64,000 nt of DNA from Bacillus wiedmannii (GCF_001583695.1 NZ_LOBC01000072.1:1-64000), one strand, 5' to 3'; shown: positions 1 to 9,271, counted from the first letter of the stretch. The notes: generated by a model not told the origin, from the sequence alone. Translations and numbers: made by a program.

Positions 1-95
1 ATGTCAACTAAGTTTTTCAATTTCTTTTTTGTCGTTTTCTGCGTTTCCGCATCAGCGACGGTTATTAATATATCATGGTGAAATTCGAAATGCAA
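1..95 (-). CDS. possible 5' end of an unidentified gene (partial)
   Basis: A reading frame on the minus strand stays open from a TTG at 95 to the window edge, about 31 codons, beginning M-H-F-E-F-H-H-D. The translated piece is charged and contains no stop, which fits a real N-terminus, but the only SD-like sequence (AAAGGTG) touches the TTG directly, so the start may be wrong. Too little is visible to assign a family. It would be transcribed divergently from the mgtC-like gene. Confidence 0.35.
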   Translation of the reverse strand, partial: MHFEFHHDILITVADAETQKTTKKKLKNLVD

Positions 96-281
96 CACCT
101 TTTATAAACTTTTTTTTAGATCACCCTAATTTCTTTGTTAATATCATATACTTAAACGAAATATCTCTTTCATGTATAAATAATTCCTACATATATTCTA
201 TATAAAGTAACTCTATCAAAAGCATTTCTTTCTATAATAAATGTTTTATTTATATACCATATCATACAAGGAGGAATATAT

Positions 282-962
282 ATGGACTATGCCGATTTAT
301 TAATCAAACTAGGTCTCTCGGCTATTTTAGGGTTCGCTATCGGTTTAGAGCGCGAATTAAAACGAAAACCACTTGGTTTAAAAACTTGTTTAGTTATTTC
401 TATCATTAGTTGCCTCCTGACGATTGTTTCTATTAAAGCGGCTTACAATTTACCACATACCGATCATATGAATATGGATCCACTTCGACTCGCCGCTCAA
501 ATTGTATCAGGAATCGGTTTTTTAGGTGCCGGTGTTATTTTACGAAGAGGAAACGATAGCATTGCAGGACTAACGACTGCTGCTATGATTTGGGGTGCTT
601 CTGGTATTGGTATTGCTGTTGGGGCTGGATTCTATATCGAAGCGATTTTCGGAATGTGTTTCCTTATGATTAGCGTTGAACTTATACCATTAGCAATGAA
701 ATTTGTAGGACCGAGATCATTTCGTCAACGTGATATCGCAGTAAAACTTGTTGTGCGAAATATGGACAATATCCCAATTGTAATTGAAGAAATAAAAGAA
801 ATGGATATAAAAGTTAAGAATATGAAGCTCAAAACATTGGAGAATGGCTCTCACTATTTACATTTGAAATTATCCATCGATCAAAAAAGGCATACTGCTG
901 ATGTTTACTACGCCCTCCAGCATCTTGAAAGTGTCCAACAAACTGAATTAGAAAGTATGTAA
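282..962 (+). CDS. MgtC/SapB-family membrane protein
   Basis: A 226-residue inner-membrane protein of the MgtC family. The N-terminal half holds four or five hydrophobic segments with the family motifs GLERE (about residue 21) and GFLGAGVILR (about 79-88). The C-terminal 80 residues are soluble and match the small ACT-like tail of MgtC proteins. A perfect SD (AAGGAGG, 269-275) precedes the ATG. MgtC proteins are linked to growth in low magnesium and to inhibition of F-type ATP synthase; the substrate, if any, is unsettled. The next gene is the K+ channel gene 95 bp downstream, so both may belong to ion homeostasis. No Mg2+ riboswitch could be recognised upstream. Confidence 0.85.
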   Translation: MDYADLLIKLGLSAILGFAIGLERELKRKPLGLKTCLVISIISCLLTIVSIKAAYNLPHTDHMNMDPLRLAAQIVSGIGFLGAGVILRRGNDSIAGLTTAAMIWGASGIGIAVGAGFYIEAIFGMCFLMISVELIPLAMKFVGPRSFRQRDIAVKLVVRNMDNIPIVIEEIKEMDIKVKNMKLKTLENGSHYLHLKLSIDQKRHTADVYYALQHLESVQQTELESM

Positions 963-970
963 TGTAAAAC

Positions 971-1005
971 AAACTCTCTTTTAAATTAGCGAGTTTTTCT
1001 TTTTT
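971..1005 (+). terminator. weak terminator after mgtC-like gene
   Basis: AAACTC (971-976) can pair with GAGTTT (991-996) around a 14-nt loop, followed by a T-rich run. The stem is short, so readthrough into the channel gene is likely. Confidence 0.35.
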
Positions 1006-1056
1006 CTATAATGGTAACAATGAATGTAGCCCTGCAAAGTAAGGAGGAATAAGAGT

Positions 1057-2052
1057 TTGAAATCCCGTCCAAATTTAGTAGATACATTTCGTGATTCCAT
1101 TATTTTTCGTTTAGTTTGCTTTATTGTTGTACTTACTGCTTTTTCTGGCTTCCTTATACATAGATTAGAGCCATCACACTTCACCACATGGTTTGATGGA
1201 GTTTGGTGGTCAATCGTTACCATTTTCACCGTTGGCTATGGTGACTTTGCCCCGCATACACTAATAGGCAAACTTATCGGTATGGGTATTATTTTATTTG
1301 GAACCGGTTTTTGTTCTTATTATATGGTTCTGTTCGCCACTGATATGATTAATAAACAATATATGAAAATTAAAGGAGAAGAAGCCGCTACCTCTAACGG
1401 TCATATGATTATCGTGGGTTGGAATGAACGGGCAAAACATGTTGTAAAACAAATGCACATCTTACAACCGAACCTTGATATCGTTTTAATTGATGAAACA
1501 CTTTCTTTACTTCCAAAACCATTTCATCATTTAGAATTTATAAAGGGTTGCCCGCATCACGATCAAACTTTATTAAAAGCTAATATTACAACTGCTCACA
1601 CTATATTAATAACAGCTGATAAAGAAAAAAATGAAAGCTTAGCAGATACACAGTCCATTTTAAATATTTTAACTGCAAAAGGTCTTAATCCAAACATTCA
1701 CTGCATCGCTGAACTTCTTACTTCTGAACAAATACAAAATGCAACTAGAGCTGGTGTATCAGAAATTATAGAAGGAAATAAATTAACGAGCTACGTATTT
1801 ACCGCTTCTCTTTTATTCCCTTCCATTTCAGGCGTACTATTCTCACTTTACGATGAAATCTCTGATAACAAATTACAACTGATGGAGCTTTATCCTTCCT
1901 GCACTGGACAAACTTTTGCAAATTGTAGCTATACTCTTTTAAAGCAAAATATTCTCTTATTAGGTATAAAACGCGACGAACAATATATGATTAATCCAGT
2001 CCATTCCTTTGTTCTCATTGAAAGCGACATACTCATTGTTATTCACCATTAA
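1057..2052 (+). CDS. yugO: YugO-type potassium channel with RCK domain
   Basis: A 331-residue two-TM potassium channel. Helices lie near residues 14-36 and 72-92 and flank the selectivity filter TVGYGD (58-63). An RCK/TrkA-N Rossmann domain begins near residue 115 (HMIIVGWNERAK) and is followed by a C-terminal RCK half. The start is TTG with SD AAGGAGG nine bases upstream. In B. subtilis YugO is a gated K+ channel involved in biofilm electrical signalling and is cotranscribed with mstX; here no mstX is visible and the upstream neighbour is an mgtC-like gene. The 3' end overlaps the convergent yugN by 14 bp. Confidence 0.9.
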   Translation: MKSRPNLVDTFRDSIIFRLVCFIVVLTAFSGFLIHRLEPSHFTTWFDGVWWSIVTIFTVGYGDFAPHTLIGKLIGMGIILFGTGFCSYYMVLFATDMINKQYMKIKGEEAATSNGHMIIVGWNERAKHVVKQMHILQPNLDIVLIDETLSLLPKPFHHLEFIKGCPHHDQTLLKANITTAHTILITADKEKNESLADTQSILNILTAKGLNPNIHCIAELLTSEQIQNATRAGVSEIIEGNKLTSYVFTASLLFPSISGVLFSLYDEISDNKLQLMELYPSCTGQTFANCSYTLLKQNILLLGIKRDEQYMINPVHSFVLIESDILIVIHH

Positions 2053-2452
2053 GAAAATGTTTTTCTAGTTCCTGCATGAGCACTTTCCCAATATTGATAT
2101 ATTTTCTTTTCACATCTCCATCTGGATCTTTCGGCTCAGCAAATTGATCCATTCCACTCGTTCCAGCCGTTAAAGTATTTACGTGATCATCTAGTTCGTC
2201 TTGATATACGTGCGAAAGAATATAAGGCGTTCCAAGACGGACTATTACACCAGGTACATCTAATTCGCCATTCACTGCTGTAAATGGCACTCGTAAAAAT
2301 TGATATCCATCTTCTTCATCGATTTTGTAATCAAAGCATCCTTTATCGTAATCCCAATTGCCACCAATGTTATACCCAAGTGGCTTCATTATCTCTTCTA
2401 ACTTATATAACGCATATGTACGTCCTTCTAAATTTGATTGAATCGGAATCAA
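2039..2452 (-). CDS. yugN: YugN-like family protein
   Basis: A 137-residue soluble acidic protein of the YugN-like family, of unknown function. An ATG lies at 2458, but the SD (AGGAGG) ends one base before it; the in-frame TTG at 2452 sits seven bases from the SD and gives the usual family start M-I-P-I-Q-S. The stop codon lies inside the end of the convergent yugO gene, a 14-bp tail-to-tail overlap. The yugO-yugN-pgi order is the same as in B. subtilis. Confidence 0.85.
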   Translation of the reverse strand: MIPIQSNLEGRTYALYKLEEIMKPLGYNIGGNWDYDKGCFDYKIDEEDGYQFLRVPFTAVNGELDVPGVIVRLGTPYILSHVYQDELDDHVNTLTAGTSGMDQFAEPKDPDGDVKRKYINIGKVLMQELEKHFLNGE

Positions 2453-2529
2453 GCCCATCCCTCCTAGACTTTTTCTTTAGCATACCCACTCTAGTTTGAA
2501 TATACCGATGGACTTTTCGATAAAATAAT

Positions 2530-2558
2530 AAAAAGCGACCGGATTCCGGTCGCTTTTT
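2530..2558 (-). terminator. pgi terminator
   Basis: A 13-bp perfect stem (AAAAAGCGACCGG with its complement) around ATT, with T runs on both sides. It ends pgi and could also stop transcription from the plus strand. Confidence 0.9.
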
Positions 2559-2559
2559 A

Positions 2560-3912
2560 TTATTTTAAACGCTCTTCTAATTCTGCTTTTAACTTTTCAA
2601 ATCCTGGTTTACCAAGTAAAGCAAACATGTTTTTCTTATATGCTTCTACTCCTGGTTGGTCAAATGGATTTACGCCTAATAAGTAGCCGCTCATCGCACA
2701 TGCCTTTTCGAAGAAGTATACAAGGTAACCGAATGTGTACTCATTTAATTCAGGGATATTTACGATTAAGTTTGGTACGCCACCATCGCTATGTGCAAGT
2801 AATGTACCTTCGTATGCTTTCGTGTTTACGAAGTCTACAGTTTCACCAGCAAGGTAGTTTAATCCATCTAAATCGTTTTCTTCTGATTCGATTGTTAGTT
2901 CATGTGTAGATTTACCTACTTTCAGAACTGTTTCGAATAAGTCACGACGACCTTCTTGAACGTATTGACCTAATGAGTGTAAGTCAGTTGAGAAGTTTGC
3001 TGAAGATGGGAAAATACCTTTTTGATCTTTTCCTTCACTTTCGCCAAATAACTGTTTCCACCATTCAGAGAAGTATTGAAGTGCTGGCTCATAGTTAACA
3101 AGCATTTCAATTGTTTTTCCTTTATTGTATAAAGCGTTACGAACTACTGCGTATTGATAAGCTGGGTTTTCTTCTAGTTCTGATGTACCGAAGTCACCAT
3201 GACCAGCAGCTGCACCTTTCATCATCTCTTCAATATTTAAGCCACTAACTGCGATTGGTAATAAACCAACTGGCGTTAATACAGAGAAACGGCCTCCAAC
3301 ATCATCTGGAATAACGAATGTTTCGTAACCTTCATTATCAGCTAATGTTTTTAATGCACCACGTGCTTTATCTGTCGTTGCATAAATACGTTTGCGAGCT
3401 TCTTCTTTTCCATACTTTTCTTCTAATAACTTACGGAAAATACGGAATGCTAGTGCCGGCTCTGTTGTTGTACCTGATTTGGAAATAACGTTAATAGAGA
3501 AGTCTTTACCTTCTAATACATCCATTAAATCTTTCATGTAAGTGGAGCTAATGTTTTGTCCAACAAATAGCACTTGTGGAGTTTTACGTTGTTCTTTAGA
3601 AAGTGTGTTGTAGAAAGAATGGTTTAACATTTCGATTGCTGCACGTGCTCCTAGGTAAGAACCACCAATACCTACAACAAGTAAAATATCAGAGTCATTT
3701 TTAATTTTTTCTGCACATTTTTGAATGCGAGCAAATTCTTCTTTGTCATATTGAAGCGGAAGGTCTACCCACCCAAGGAAATCGTTCCCAGCTCCAGTTT
3801 TTTCGTGGATTGCATGATGTGTTACTTTCACTGCATCACGCAAATAAGTGATTTCATGTTCACCGATGAAGGATAACGCTTTAGAATAGTCGAACGTTAC
3901 ATGTGTACTCAT
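2560..3912 (-). CDS. pgi: glucose-6-phosphate isomerase
   Basis: Interconverts glucose-6-phosphate and fructose-6-phosphate in the cytoplasm (glycolysis/gluconeogenesis). The 450 residues are the normal length for the Bacillus enzyme. Visible family marks are [12 protein letters not shown] (about 80-91), [10 protein letters not shown] (about 144-153), [14 protein letters not shown] (about 203-216) and [12 protein letters not shown] near the C-terminus. SD GGAGGG precedes the ATG. It also feeds glucose-6-phosphate to PgcA, encoded at 34.7 kb. A cre-like sequence lies about 80-95 bp upstream of the start. Confidence 0.97.
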   Translation of the reverse strand: MSTHVTFDYSKALSFIGEHEITYLRDAVKVTHHAIHEKTGAGNDFLGWVDLPLQYDKEEFARIQKCAEKIKNDSDILLVVGIGGSYLGARAAIEMLNHSFYNTLSKEQRKTPQVLFVGQNISSTYMKDLMDVLEGKDFSINVISKSGTTTEPALAFRIFRKLLEEKYGKEEARKRIYATTDKARGALKTLADNEGYETFVIPDDVGGRFSVLTPVGLLPIAVSGLNIEEMMKGAAAGHGDFGTSELEENPAYQYAVVRNALYNKGKTIEMLVNYEPALQYFSEWWKQLFGESEGKDQKGIFPSSANFSTDLHSLGQYVQEGRRDLFETVLKVGKSTHELTIESEENDLDGLNYLAGETVDFVNTKAYEGTLLAHSDGGVPNLIVNIPELNEYTFGYLVYFFEKACAMSGYLLGVNPFDQPGVEAYKKNMFALLGKPGFEKLKAELEERLK

Positions 3913-3991
3913 CTTTTTCCCTCCAATTATGGATATGTATTTCTGTATTCACTTTAGCGAAACTGAAGTTGTAAATCAAGCGATTCAACCA

Positions 3992-4006
3992 TTGTAAACG
4001 TAACCA
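3992..4006 (-). promoter_or_regulatory. candidate CcpA (cre) site upstream of pgi
   Basis: TTGTAAACGTAACCA fits the cre consensus WTGNAANCGNWNNCW at every defined position. It lies 80-94 bp before the pgi start, compatible with CcpA control of pgi. The consensus is loose, so this is only a candidate. Confidence 0.4.
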
Positions 4007-4064
4007 AAATATATTTTTTAGAAAAAGTTCATTTTTTGCATAAAAATTCTTATTTTTCTGTATA

Positions 4065-4078
4065 GATGTATATACATC
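4065..4078. promoter_or_regulatory. 14-bp perfect palindrome (possible operator)
   Basis: GATGTATATACATC is a perfect 14-bp palindrome in the divergent pgi/yuzA intergenic region. The regulator is unknown. A second perfect palindrome, GAGTTAATTAACTC, lies at 4134-4147. Confidence 0.3.
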
Positions 4079-4186
4079 CTTTTTCTTATATTTTTTATGT
4101 ATAAAAACAACATAACTACGCCATTCTATAAAGGAGTTAATTAACTCGTCGCTTGCTCATGCTTCACAATTAAGGGGGGCTTTTTC

Positions 4187-4420
4187 ATGAGTACTCTGCA
4201 ACGTATCGCATTATTCTTTACTGTAATTGGCGCTGTGAACTGGGGACTAATCGGGTTCTTCCAGTTTGACTTAGTGGCAGCCATTTTCGGTGGACAAAAT
4301 TCAGCTCTTTCCCGTATTATTTACGGCATCGTTGGTATTTCTGGGCTTATCAATCTTGGTTTACTCTTTAAACCATCAGAAAATCTTGGCACTCACCCAG
4401 AAACGAACGAAATTCGCTAG
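4187..4420 (+). CDS. yuzA: YuzA, DUF378 small membrane protein
   Basis: A 77-residue protein with two hydrophobic helices (about residues 7-33 and 45-63) separated by a short loop, typical of DUF378. It starts M-S-T-L-Q-R-I and contains the family motif VNWGLIGF. A strong SD (AAGGGGGG) precedes the ATG. Function is unknown. It sits divergently from pgi, as in B. subtilis. Confidence 0.85.
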   Translation: MSTLQRIALFFTVIGAVNWGLIGFFQFDLVAAIFGGQNSALSRIIYGIVGISGLINLGLLFKPSENLGTHPETNEIR

Positions 4421-4502
4421 TCAGTATGTCCTTACTTCACCTCCGACATACGAATATGATTGCATGCAATCATATTTGCAAATATATATCATAAGATAAA
4501 GT

Positions 4503-4534
4503 AAAAGAGGAACGCTCATATGCGCTCCTCTTTT
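4503..4534 (-). terminator. bidirectional terminator, yuzA/yugI
   Basis: A 13-bp stem with one mismatch (AAAAGAGGAACGC against GCGCTCCTCTTTT) around TCATAT, T-rich on both sides. It serves the convergent yuzA and yugI. Confidence 0.8.
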
Positions 4535-4877
4535 ATTTTGTTAACTCGGACTCTTCAATCCATTCTGTTAACTTTTCACGCAGCGTATTAAATCCGTTCT
4601 CAGATGGATTCGGTATAAGAATCCGCCCTTGTTTTCTTCTCGCCGCTTTTAACGATAAACTCATTTTTCTGTGTTCTTCATCAATTGAAAGTACTTTTAC
4701 TTCTACTGTATCGCCGACTTTTAAAAAGTCATGAATATCCTTTACATATCCATTTGTAATTTCAGATATATGCACAAGCCCTTGTGTTTCTGCATCTAAC
4801 GCTACAAATGCTCCGTAATCTTGAATCCCAGTCACTTTCCCTGTTACAACCACTCCAGTTGTATATTGTTCTGACAT
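4533..4877 (-). CDS. yugI: YugI, S1-domain RNA-binding general stress protein
   Basis: A 114-residue cytoplasmic protein with one S1 RNA-binding domain over roughly residues 7-76 (GKVTGIQDYGAFVAL, VHISEI and VEVKVLSIDEE are S1 hallmarks). It corresponds to B. subtilis general stress protein 13, which binds ribosomes. An upstream in-frame ATG at 4892 overlaps the SD (GGGAG); the ATG at 4877 is eight bases from that SD and gives the start M-S-E-Q-Y. An imperfect hairpin at 4966-4995 lies about 90 bp upstream. Confidence 0.9.
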   Translation of the reverse strand: MSEQYTTGVVVTGKVTGIQDYGAFVALDAETQGLVHISEITNGYVKDIHDFLKVGDTVEVKVLSIDEEHRKMSLSLKAARRKQGRILIPNPSENGFNTLREKLTEWIEESELTK

Positions 4878-5129
4878 ATGAAACACTCCCATACGTTTAC
4901 CATTTTCTCTACAATTGTAGATAGCAAAGCAGATGATTTATTGTTAAATATCCGATTAGTTAGTACGTACCCTAAGTAAAGCTACTCAGGATACGCATAC
5001 CTTATATTAGTAAATTATACCACTATGACAGAACTCATTCAAAATTAACGAAAAATTTCCTAGAGTACGTATAATTTTCTAATATTGGGATAGAATACTA
5101 ACACATGGCTTTCTAGTATTCCCCCCCTT

Positions 5130-6320
5130 TTATGGACAAAACGTATTATGTTTTGTCCTTTTTTTATTTTCTATAAACCGTTCCATTCTCTTCATTGCTT
5201 CCATAAGTTGTTCAAGCGATGTTGCATACGAGCAACGAATAAATCCTTCACCACTTTCGCCAAATACACTTCCAGGTACAACAGCCACCTTTTCTTCTAA
5301 TAATAACCGTTCTGCAAATTCTGCCGAAGATAGTCCAGTTGAAGAAATAGAAGGAAAGACATAAAATGCTCCGCCCGGCACATGACACGTTAAACCCATT
5401 TCATTAAACGATGTCGTCATAAAATTACGGCGTTTCTTATAACTATCTCTCATCCGAATTACTTCATCATTCCCCGCGCGTAACGCTTCAAGTGCTGCGA
5501 ACTGAGACATTGTCGGTGCACACATCATGGAATATTGATGAATTTTGAGCATTAATTCCGAAAATTGAACAGGAGCTGCAATCATACCGAGACGCCATCC
5601 TGTCATCGCAAACCCTTTTGAAAATCCCGAAATTAAAATTGTATGCTCGCGCATATTTTTAATACTCGCGAAACTTGTATATACTTCGTCGTATACAAGC
5701 TCTGCATAAATTTCATCAGATAATACGATTAAATTGTACTTTTCAACAATCACTGCTATTTCTTCAAGCTCGGATTTATTTAACATTGCACCTGTTGGGT
5801 TATTTGGTGAACAAAGCAAAATTGCCTTTGTTTTCGCTGTAATAGCTGCTTCAATTTGTTCTGGTTGTACTTTAAACTCGTTTTCTAAAGTCGTTGCCAC
5901 AGGAACCGGAACTCCTCCAGCTAATGTCACAAGCGGTGCATAAGAAACGAAACTTGGTTCAATAATGAGTACTTCATCATCAGGATTTATAATGGCGCGC
6001 ATCGCTACATCTAACGCCTGACTCGCTCCAACTGTAACAATGATTTCATCGTTCGGATCATAAGATACTGCAAATTGTTTTTTTAGATACTTTGCTATTT
6101 CTTGACGAAGTTCCAATAATCCTGCATTTGCTGTATATGACGTATATCCTTGTTCTAAAGAACGGATGCATGCTTGCCTTACATTCCAAGGTGTAACAAA
6201 GTCAGGCTCTCCTACTCCAAGAGAAATAACACCTTTCATATTTGCTGCTAAATCGAAAAACTTTCGAATACCAGATGGTTGTAAAGCTTCTGCCGTTCTA
6301 GATAGTTCAAATTGCTTCAT
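5130..6320 (-). CDS. alaT: class I aminotransferase (AlaT/YugH type)
   Basis: A 396-residue PLP-dependent fold-type I aminotransferase. The PLP lysine is K235 in SGFSKGFAMTGWRLG; NNPTG (about 173-177), SDEIYAEL and the C-terminal RCSYA arginine are present. Its start overlaps the stop of the upstream Lrp-type gene by four bases, so the two are one operon. In B. subtilis this pair (yugGH) is alaR-alaT, with AlaT the main alanine transaminase. Symbol given by synteny and similarity of layout; aspartate or other substrates are not excluded. Confidence 0.85.
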   Translation of the reverse strand: MKQFELSRTAEALQPSGIRKFFDLAANMKGVISLGVGEPDFVTPWNVRQACIRSLEQGYTSYTANAGLLELRQEIAKYLKKQFAVSYDPNDEIIVTVGASQALDVAMRAIINPDDEVLIIEPSFVSYAPLVTLAGGVPVPVATTLENEFKVQPEQIEAAITAKTKAILLCSPNNPTGAMLNKSELEEIAVIVEKYNLIVLSDEIYAELVYDEVYTSFASIKNMREHTILISGFSKGFAMTGWRLGMIAAPVQFSELMLKIHQYSMMCAPTMSQFAALEALRAGNDEVIRMRDSYKKRRNFMTTSFNEMGLTCHVPGGAFYVFPSISSTGLSSAEFAERLLLEEKVAVVPGSVFGESGEGFIRCSYATSLEQLMEAMKRMERFIENKKRTKHNTFCP

Positions 6321-6814
6321 GGTGTCACCACAATGCGCTTATCATCATCGTTTTTTTCGTAAATAATTCCCTCATGTTTATACTTTTTTAAAATGAAATG
6401 CGTTGTTGTAGAAACGACAGATTCAATTGTTGCTAATTTCTCAGAAACAAACATCGCTACTTCTCCCATTGTCTTTCCTTCTAATGTAATAGAAAGATCG
6501 TATGTCCCTGACATTAAATACACAGATTTCACTTCTGAATAACGATAAATTTGTTCAGCAACCGCATCGAACCCAACGCCGCGCTTTGGCGTAACTTTCA
6601 CATCGATCATCGCCGTTAAACCTGTATGTTCTTTTACCTTCGTCCAATCGATATGTGTTACATAATCCACAATAATCTTTTCCACTTCTAATTTTTCAAC
6701 CATCTTCTTTACTTCTTTTACTTCTATATTTAACAGCTTTGCTAATATATCTACAGATAATCGACTACTTTTTTCAAGACAAGCTAATAATTCTAATTCT
6801 TTTTCTGTCACCAT
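6317..6814 (-). CDS. alaR: Lrp/AsnC-family regulator (AlaR/YugG type)
   Basis: A 165-residue transcription regulator with an N-terminal winged helix (about 1-55) and a C-terminal RAM/AsnC ligand domain (about 65-145, with YLMSGTYDLSITLEG). The ATG at 6823 directly abuts the SD (AAGGAAGG); the ATG at 6814 has proper spacing. It is cotranscribed with the aminotransferase and probably controls it in response to alanine, as proposed for B. subtilis AlaR. The last 20 residues are charged and longer than in a minimal Lrp. Confidence 0.87.
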   Translation of the reverse strand: MVTEKELELLACLEKSSRLSVDILAKLLNIEVKEVKKMVEKLEVEKIIVDYVTHIDWTKVKEHTGLTAMIDVKVTPKRGVGFDAVAEQIYRYSEVKSVYLMSGTYDLSITLEGKTMGEVAMFVSEKLATIESVVSTTTHFILKKYKHEGIIYEKNDDDKRIVVTP

Positions 6815-6962
6815 ATAAATCATCCTTCCTTTTCGTTTGTGTCTAAATTATACAAATACCCTTTCCAGTTTGAAAAGAAGATTTTTTTAGTGAATTATGT
6901 CAAAATAAAGTGAAACTTTAATCAGCGGAAAAATGCGTGATAAAGCGAAAGGGGATGGAACC

Positions 6963-7925
6963 GTGAAACCAAAAGTTTATATTGCTGAACCAGTTCCAAC
7001 ATTTGTAGAAAACTATTTATTAGAACACTGTGATTATGAAAAATGGGAGCAAAATGAGAAGGTACCTCGTGATGTTCTACTAGAGAAAATACAAGATAAA
7101 GATGGATTATTAAATTTCGGATCTGCTATTAATGAAGAATTATTAAATGTAGCTCCTAACTTAAAAGTAGTAAGCAACATTTCTGTCGGTTACGATAATT
7201 TTGATTTACAAGCAATGGAAAAGCGCAATGTCATTGGAACGAATACACCATATGTATTAGATGATACAGTAGCAGACCTTGTTTTCGCTCTTATGTTATC
7301 TGCTGGTCGCCGCGTCTGCGAACTCGACTCCTACGTGAAAAATGGTGAATGGAACGCCGAAATCGGAAAAGAGCACTTCGGGCTGGATGTACACCATAGT
7401 ACAATCGGTATTATCGGAATGGGACGAATTGGAGAAGCCGTTGCAAAACGAGCGAAATTCGGATTTGATATGAATGTTCTGTATTATAACCGTCGCCGTA
7501 AAGAAGAAGCTGAACAAAAATTCGATGCTACATATTGTGATTTACAGACGTTACTCAAACAATCTGATTTTATTGTTCTTCTTACTCCATTAACAGATGA
7601 AACGTATCATCTTATCGGAGAAAAGGAATTTTCATTAATGAAAGAAACAGCAATCTTCATTAATGCCTCTCGCGGAAAAACAGTAGATGAAGAAGCGTTA
7701 ATCCAAGCGTTAACAGAAAAGAAAATCTTTGCAGCAGGCATTGATACGTTTACACAAGAGCCGATTCAAAAAGATAATCCGCTCTTATCATTACAAAATG
7801 TCGTGACTTTACCGCATATTGGATCTGCAACGTTAAAAACTAGGCAGCAAATGGCTATGATAGCCGCTGAAAATTTAGTTGCAGGGTTACAAGGAAAAAC
7901 ACCGCCTAATATTGTTCGCGGGTAA
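6963..7925 (+). CDS. D-2-hydroxyacid dehydrogenase (glyoxylate/hydroxypyruvate reductase type)
   Basis: A 320-residue NAD(P)-dependent dehydrogenase. The Rossmann motif GMGRIG lies at about 152-157; the catalytic triad is visible as Arg in INASRG, Glu in FTQEP and His in LPHIGSAT. These fit the D-glycerate dehydrogenase/2-ketoacid reductase group (B. subtilis YvcT-like). A longer frame begins at 6933, but the SD (AAAGGGG) indicates the GTG at 6963. It is monocistronic with its own terminator. The substrate cannot be fixed from sequence alone. Confidence 0.88.
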   Translation: MKPKVYIAEPVPTFVENYLLEHCDYEKWEQNEKVPRDVLLEKIQDKDGLLNFGSAINEELLNVAPNLKVVSNISVGYDNFDLQAMEKRNVIGTNTPYVLDDTVADLVFALMLSAGRRVCELDSYVKNGEWNAEIGKEHFGLDVHHSTIGIIGMGRIGEAVAKRAKFGFDMNVLYYNRRRKEEAEQKFDATYCDLQTLLKQSDFIVLLTPLTDETYHLIGEKEFSLMKETAIFINASRGKTVDEEALIQALTEKKIFAAGIDTFTQEPIQKDNPLLSLQNVVTLPHIGSATLKTRQQMAMIAAENLVAGLQGKTPPNIVRG

Positions 7926-7938
7926 TGATGAATAAACG

Positions 7939-7975
7939 AAAGGCAAGATGACATCGTCATCTTGCCTTTTTTTGT
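7939..7975 (+). terminator. terminator of the hydroxyacid dehydrogenase gene
   Basis: A 14-bp perfect stem (AAAGGCAAGATGAC) with an ATC loop, followed by seven or more T. Confidence 0.92.
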
Positions 7976-8034
7976 TAACATATTTTTTTCTGCCTTGGAG
8001 ATGATATGAACAAAAATCAATGGAGTGACAAAAA

Positions 8035-8874
8035 ATGAATCACGAATATACTTGTCCTTATTTCACTTTTTCCACTCGCGGCACTACTATTCATTACGAA
8101 TTGTATGAACATGACAACAAAACGGAACGTCCTACTTTCGTACTCGTTCACGGCTTTTTATCTTCCTCATTCAGTTACCGCCGCCTCATTCCTTTATTAT
8201 CGAAAGCAGGAACAGTACTAGCTCTTGATTTGCCACCGTTCGGAAAAAGTGATAAGTCTCATCTCTTTAAATATTCTTATCATAATTTAGCAACGGTTAT
8301 TATCGATTTAATTGAACATTTATCTCTCTCAAATATTGTGTTAGTTGGGCATTCTATGGGTGGACAAATTTCTCTCTATGTAAACCGTATACGCCCTGAA
8401 TTAATTTCAAAGACAATTTTACTATGCAGCTCTAGCTATTTAGCACGCGCAACCTTACCTTTACTATACTCTTCTTATTTACCGTTCTTTCATTTATACG
8501 TAAAGAACTGGATTATACGGCGCGGCATTGTTCATAACTTAATGAATGTCGTTCATGATCACTCATTAATTGACGATGAAATGAAGGAAGGTTACTCCGC
8601 TCCTTTTTATGACAACCGTATATTCCCTGCTTTAACTCGTATGATAAGAGACCGTGAAGGTGATTTATCTTCAACTGAATTACAAAAAATTGAAACACCT
8701 ACACTACTCATTTGGGGTGAAAAAGATCGTGTCGTCCCTGTACATGTAGGTCATCGGCTACACAAAGATTTACCAAACTCGAAATTTATTTCTTACGAAA
8801 ACACAGGACATTTACTACCTGAAGAAAAGCCTGAACTTGTTTATGAAGAAATTATCGCTTTTTCTGCACAATAA
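8035..8874 (+). CDS. yugF: alpha/beta hydrolase (YugF-like)
   Basis: A 279-residue alpha/beta-hydrolase. The nucleophile is S107 in VGHSMGG; the oxyanion motif LVHGF is at about 37-41; the acid is likely Asp in WGEKDRVVP and the base His in NTGHLLPEEKP. SD GGAGTGA precedes the ATG. No signal peptide is apparent. It resembles the hydrolase/acyltransferase group that includes B. subtilis YugF, whose substrate is unknown. Position between the alaRT region and yugE matches B. subtilis. Confidence 0.87.
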   Translation: MNHEYTCPYFTFSTRGTTIHYELYEHDNKTERPTFVLVHGFLSSSFSYRRLIPLLSKAGTVLALDLPPFGKSDKSHLFKYSYHNLATVIIDLIEHLSLSNIVLVGHSMGGQISLYVNRIRPELISKTILLCSSSYLARATLPLLYSSYLPFFHLYVKNWIIRRGIVHNLMNVVHDHSLIDDEMKEGYSAPFYDNRIFPALTRMIRDREGDLSSTELQKIETPTLLIWGEKDRVVPVHVGHRLHKDLPNSKFISYENTGHLLPEEKPELVYEEIIAFSAQ

Positions 8875-8875
8875 T

Positions 8876-8905
8876 ACAAAAGGCTGTCGGAAATTCCGAC
8901 AGCCT
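8876..8905 (-). terminator. yugE terminator
   Basis: An 11-bp stem (AGGCTGTCGGA) with its complement, T-rich on the minus-strand side only, so it mainly ends the minus-strand yugE. Confidence 0.8.
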
Positions 8906-9155
8906 ACAATGAACAACTTCCGCCTTCTTTTATTACAAGTAATTCCACAGCTAACTTCTCACATTTTCCAAGCGCAGGTACTTCCTCAAAAGACATAAAG
9001 TATATATGTTGAATCTTTTTTGCGATGTATTTTGGATCGTCGAACACACTTACGACGTTCACAACATCGCTCGCTTCTGTTTCATAAAACTCCGGTCCCA
9101 TTTGAAACGGATCCCAATTCTTCACAACCTCTATCATCTTTTCATATGTACCCAT
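8904..9155 (-). CDS. yugE: YugE, DUF1871 family
   Basis: An 83-residue acidic cytoplasmic protein of the DUF1871 family. Characteristic pieces are WDPF near residue 14 and IQHIYFMSFEE near 47-57. SD AAGGCGGG precedes the ATG. Function unknown; it lies between the hydrolase and PatB genes as in B. subtilis. Confidence 0.82.
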   Translation of the reverse strand: MGTYEKMIEVVKNWDPFQMGPEFYETEASDVVNVVSVFDDPKYIAKKIQHIYFMSFEEVPALGKCEKLAVELLVIKEGGSCSL

Positions 9156-9271
9156 TCGCTTCCCGCCTTTTCACTTTTTAATACTTTTCTTTATCCTATC
9201 ACATCAGCTATTCTATAAGAAGAGAGAGAACTTTCATAACTTAACGGTTTACAGAAGAAGGGGGCAAACTT

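Noticed and set aside
1-81. 26-codon plus-strand frame starting at base 1
   Set aside because: Phe-rich translation is the antisense of a charged minus-strand frame; no SD can be seen.
981-1229. 82-codon minus-strand frame antisense to yugO
   Set aside because: No SD, no family features, and fully overlaps a clear channel gene.
2014-2030. cre-like sequence in yugO
   Set aside because: One consensus mismatch and location near the 3' end of a coding region.
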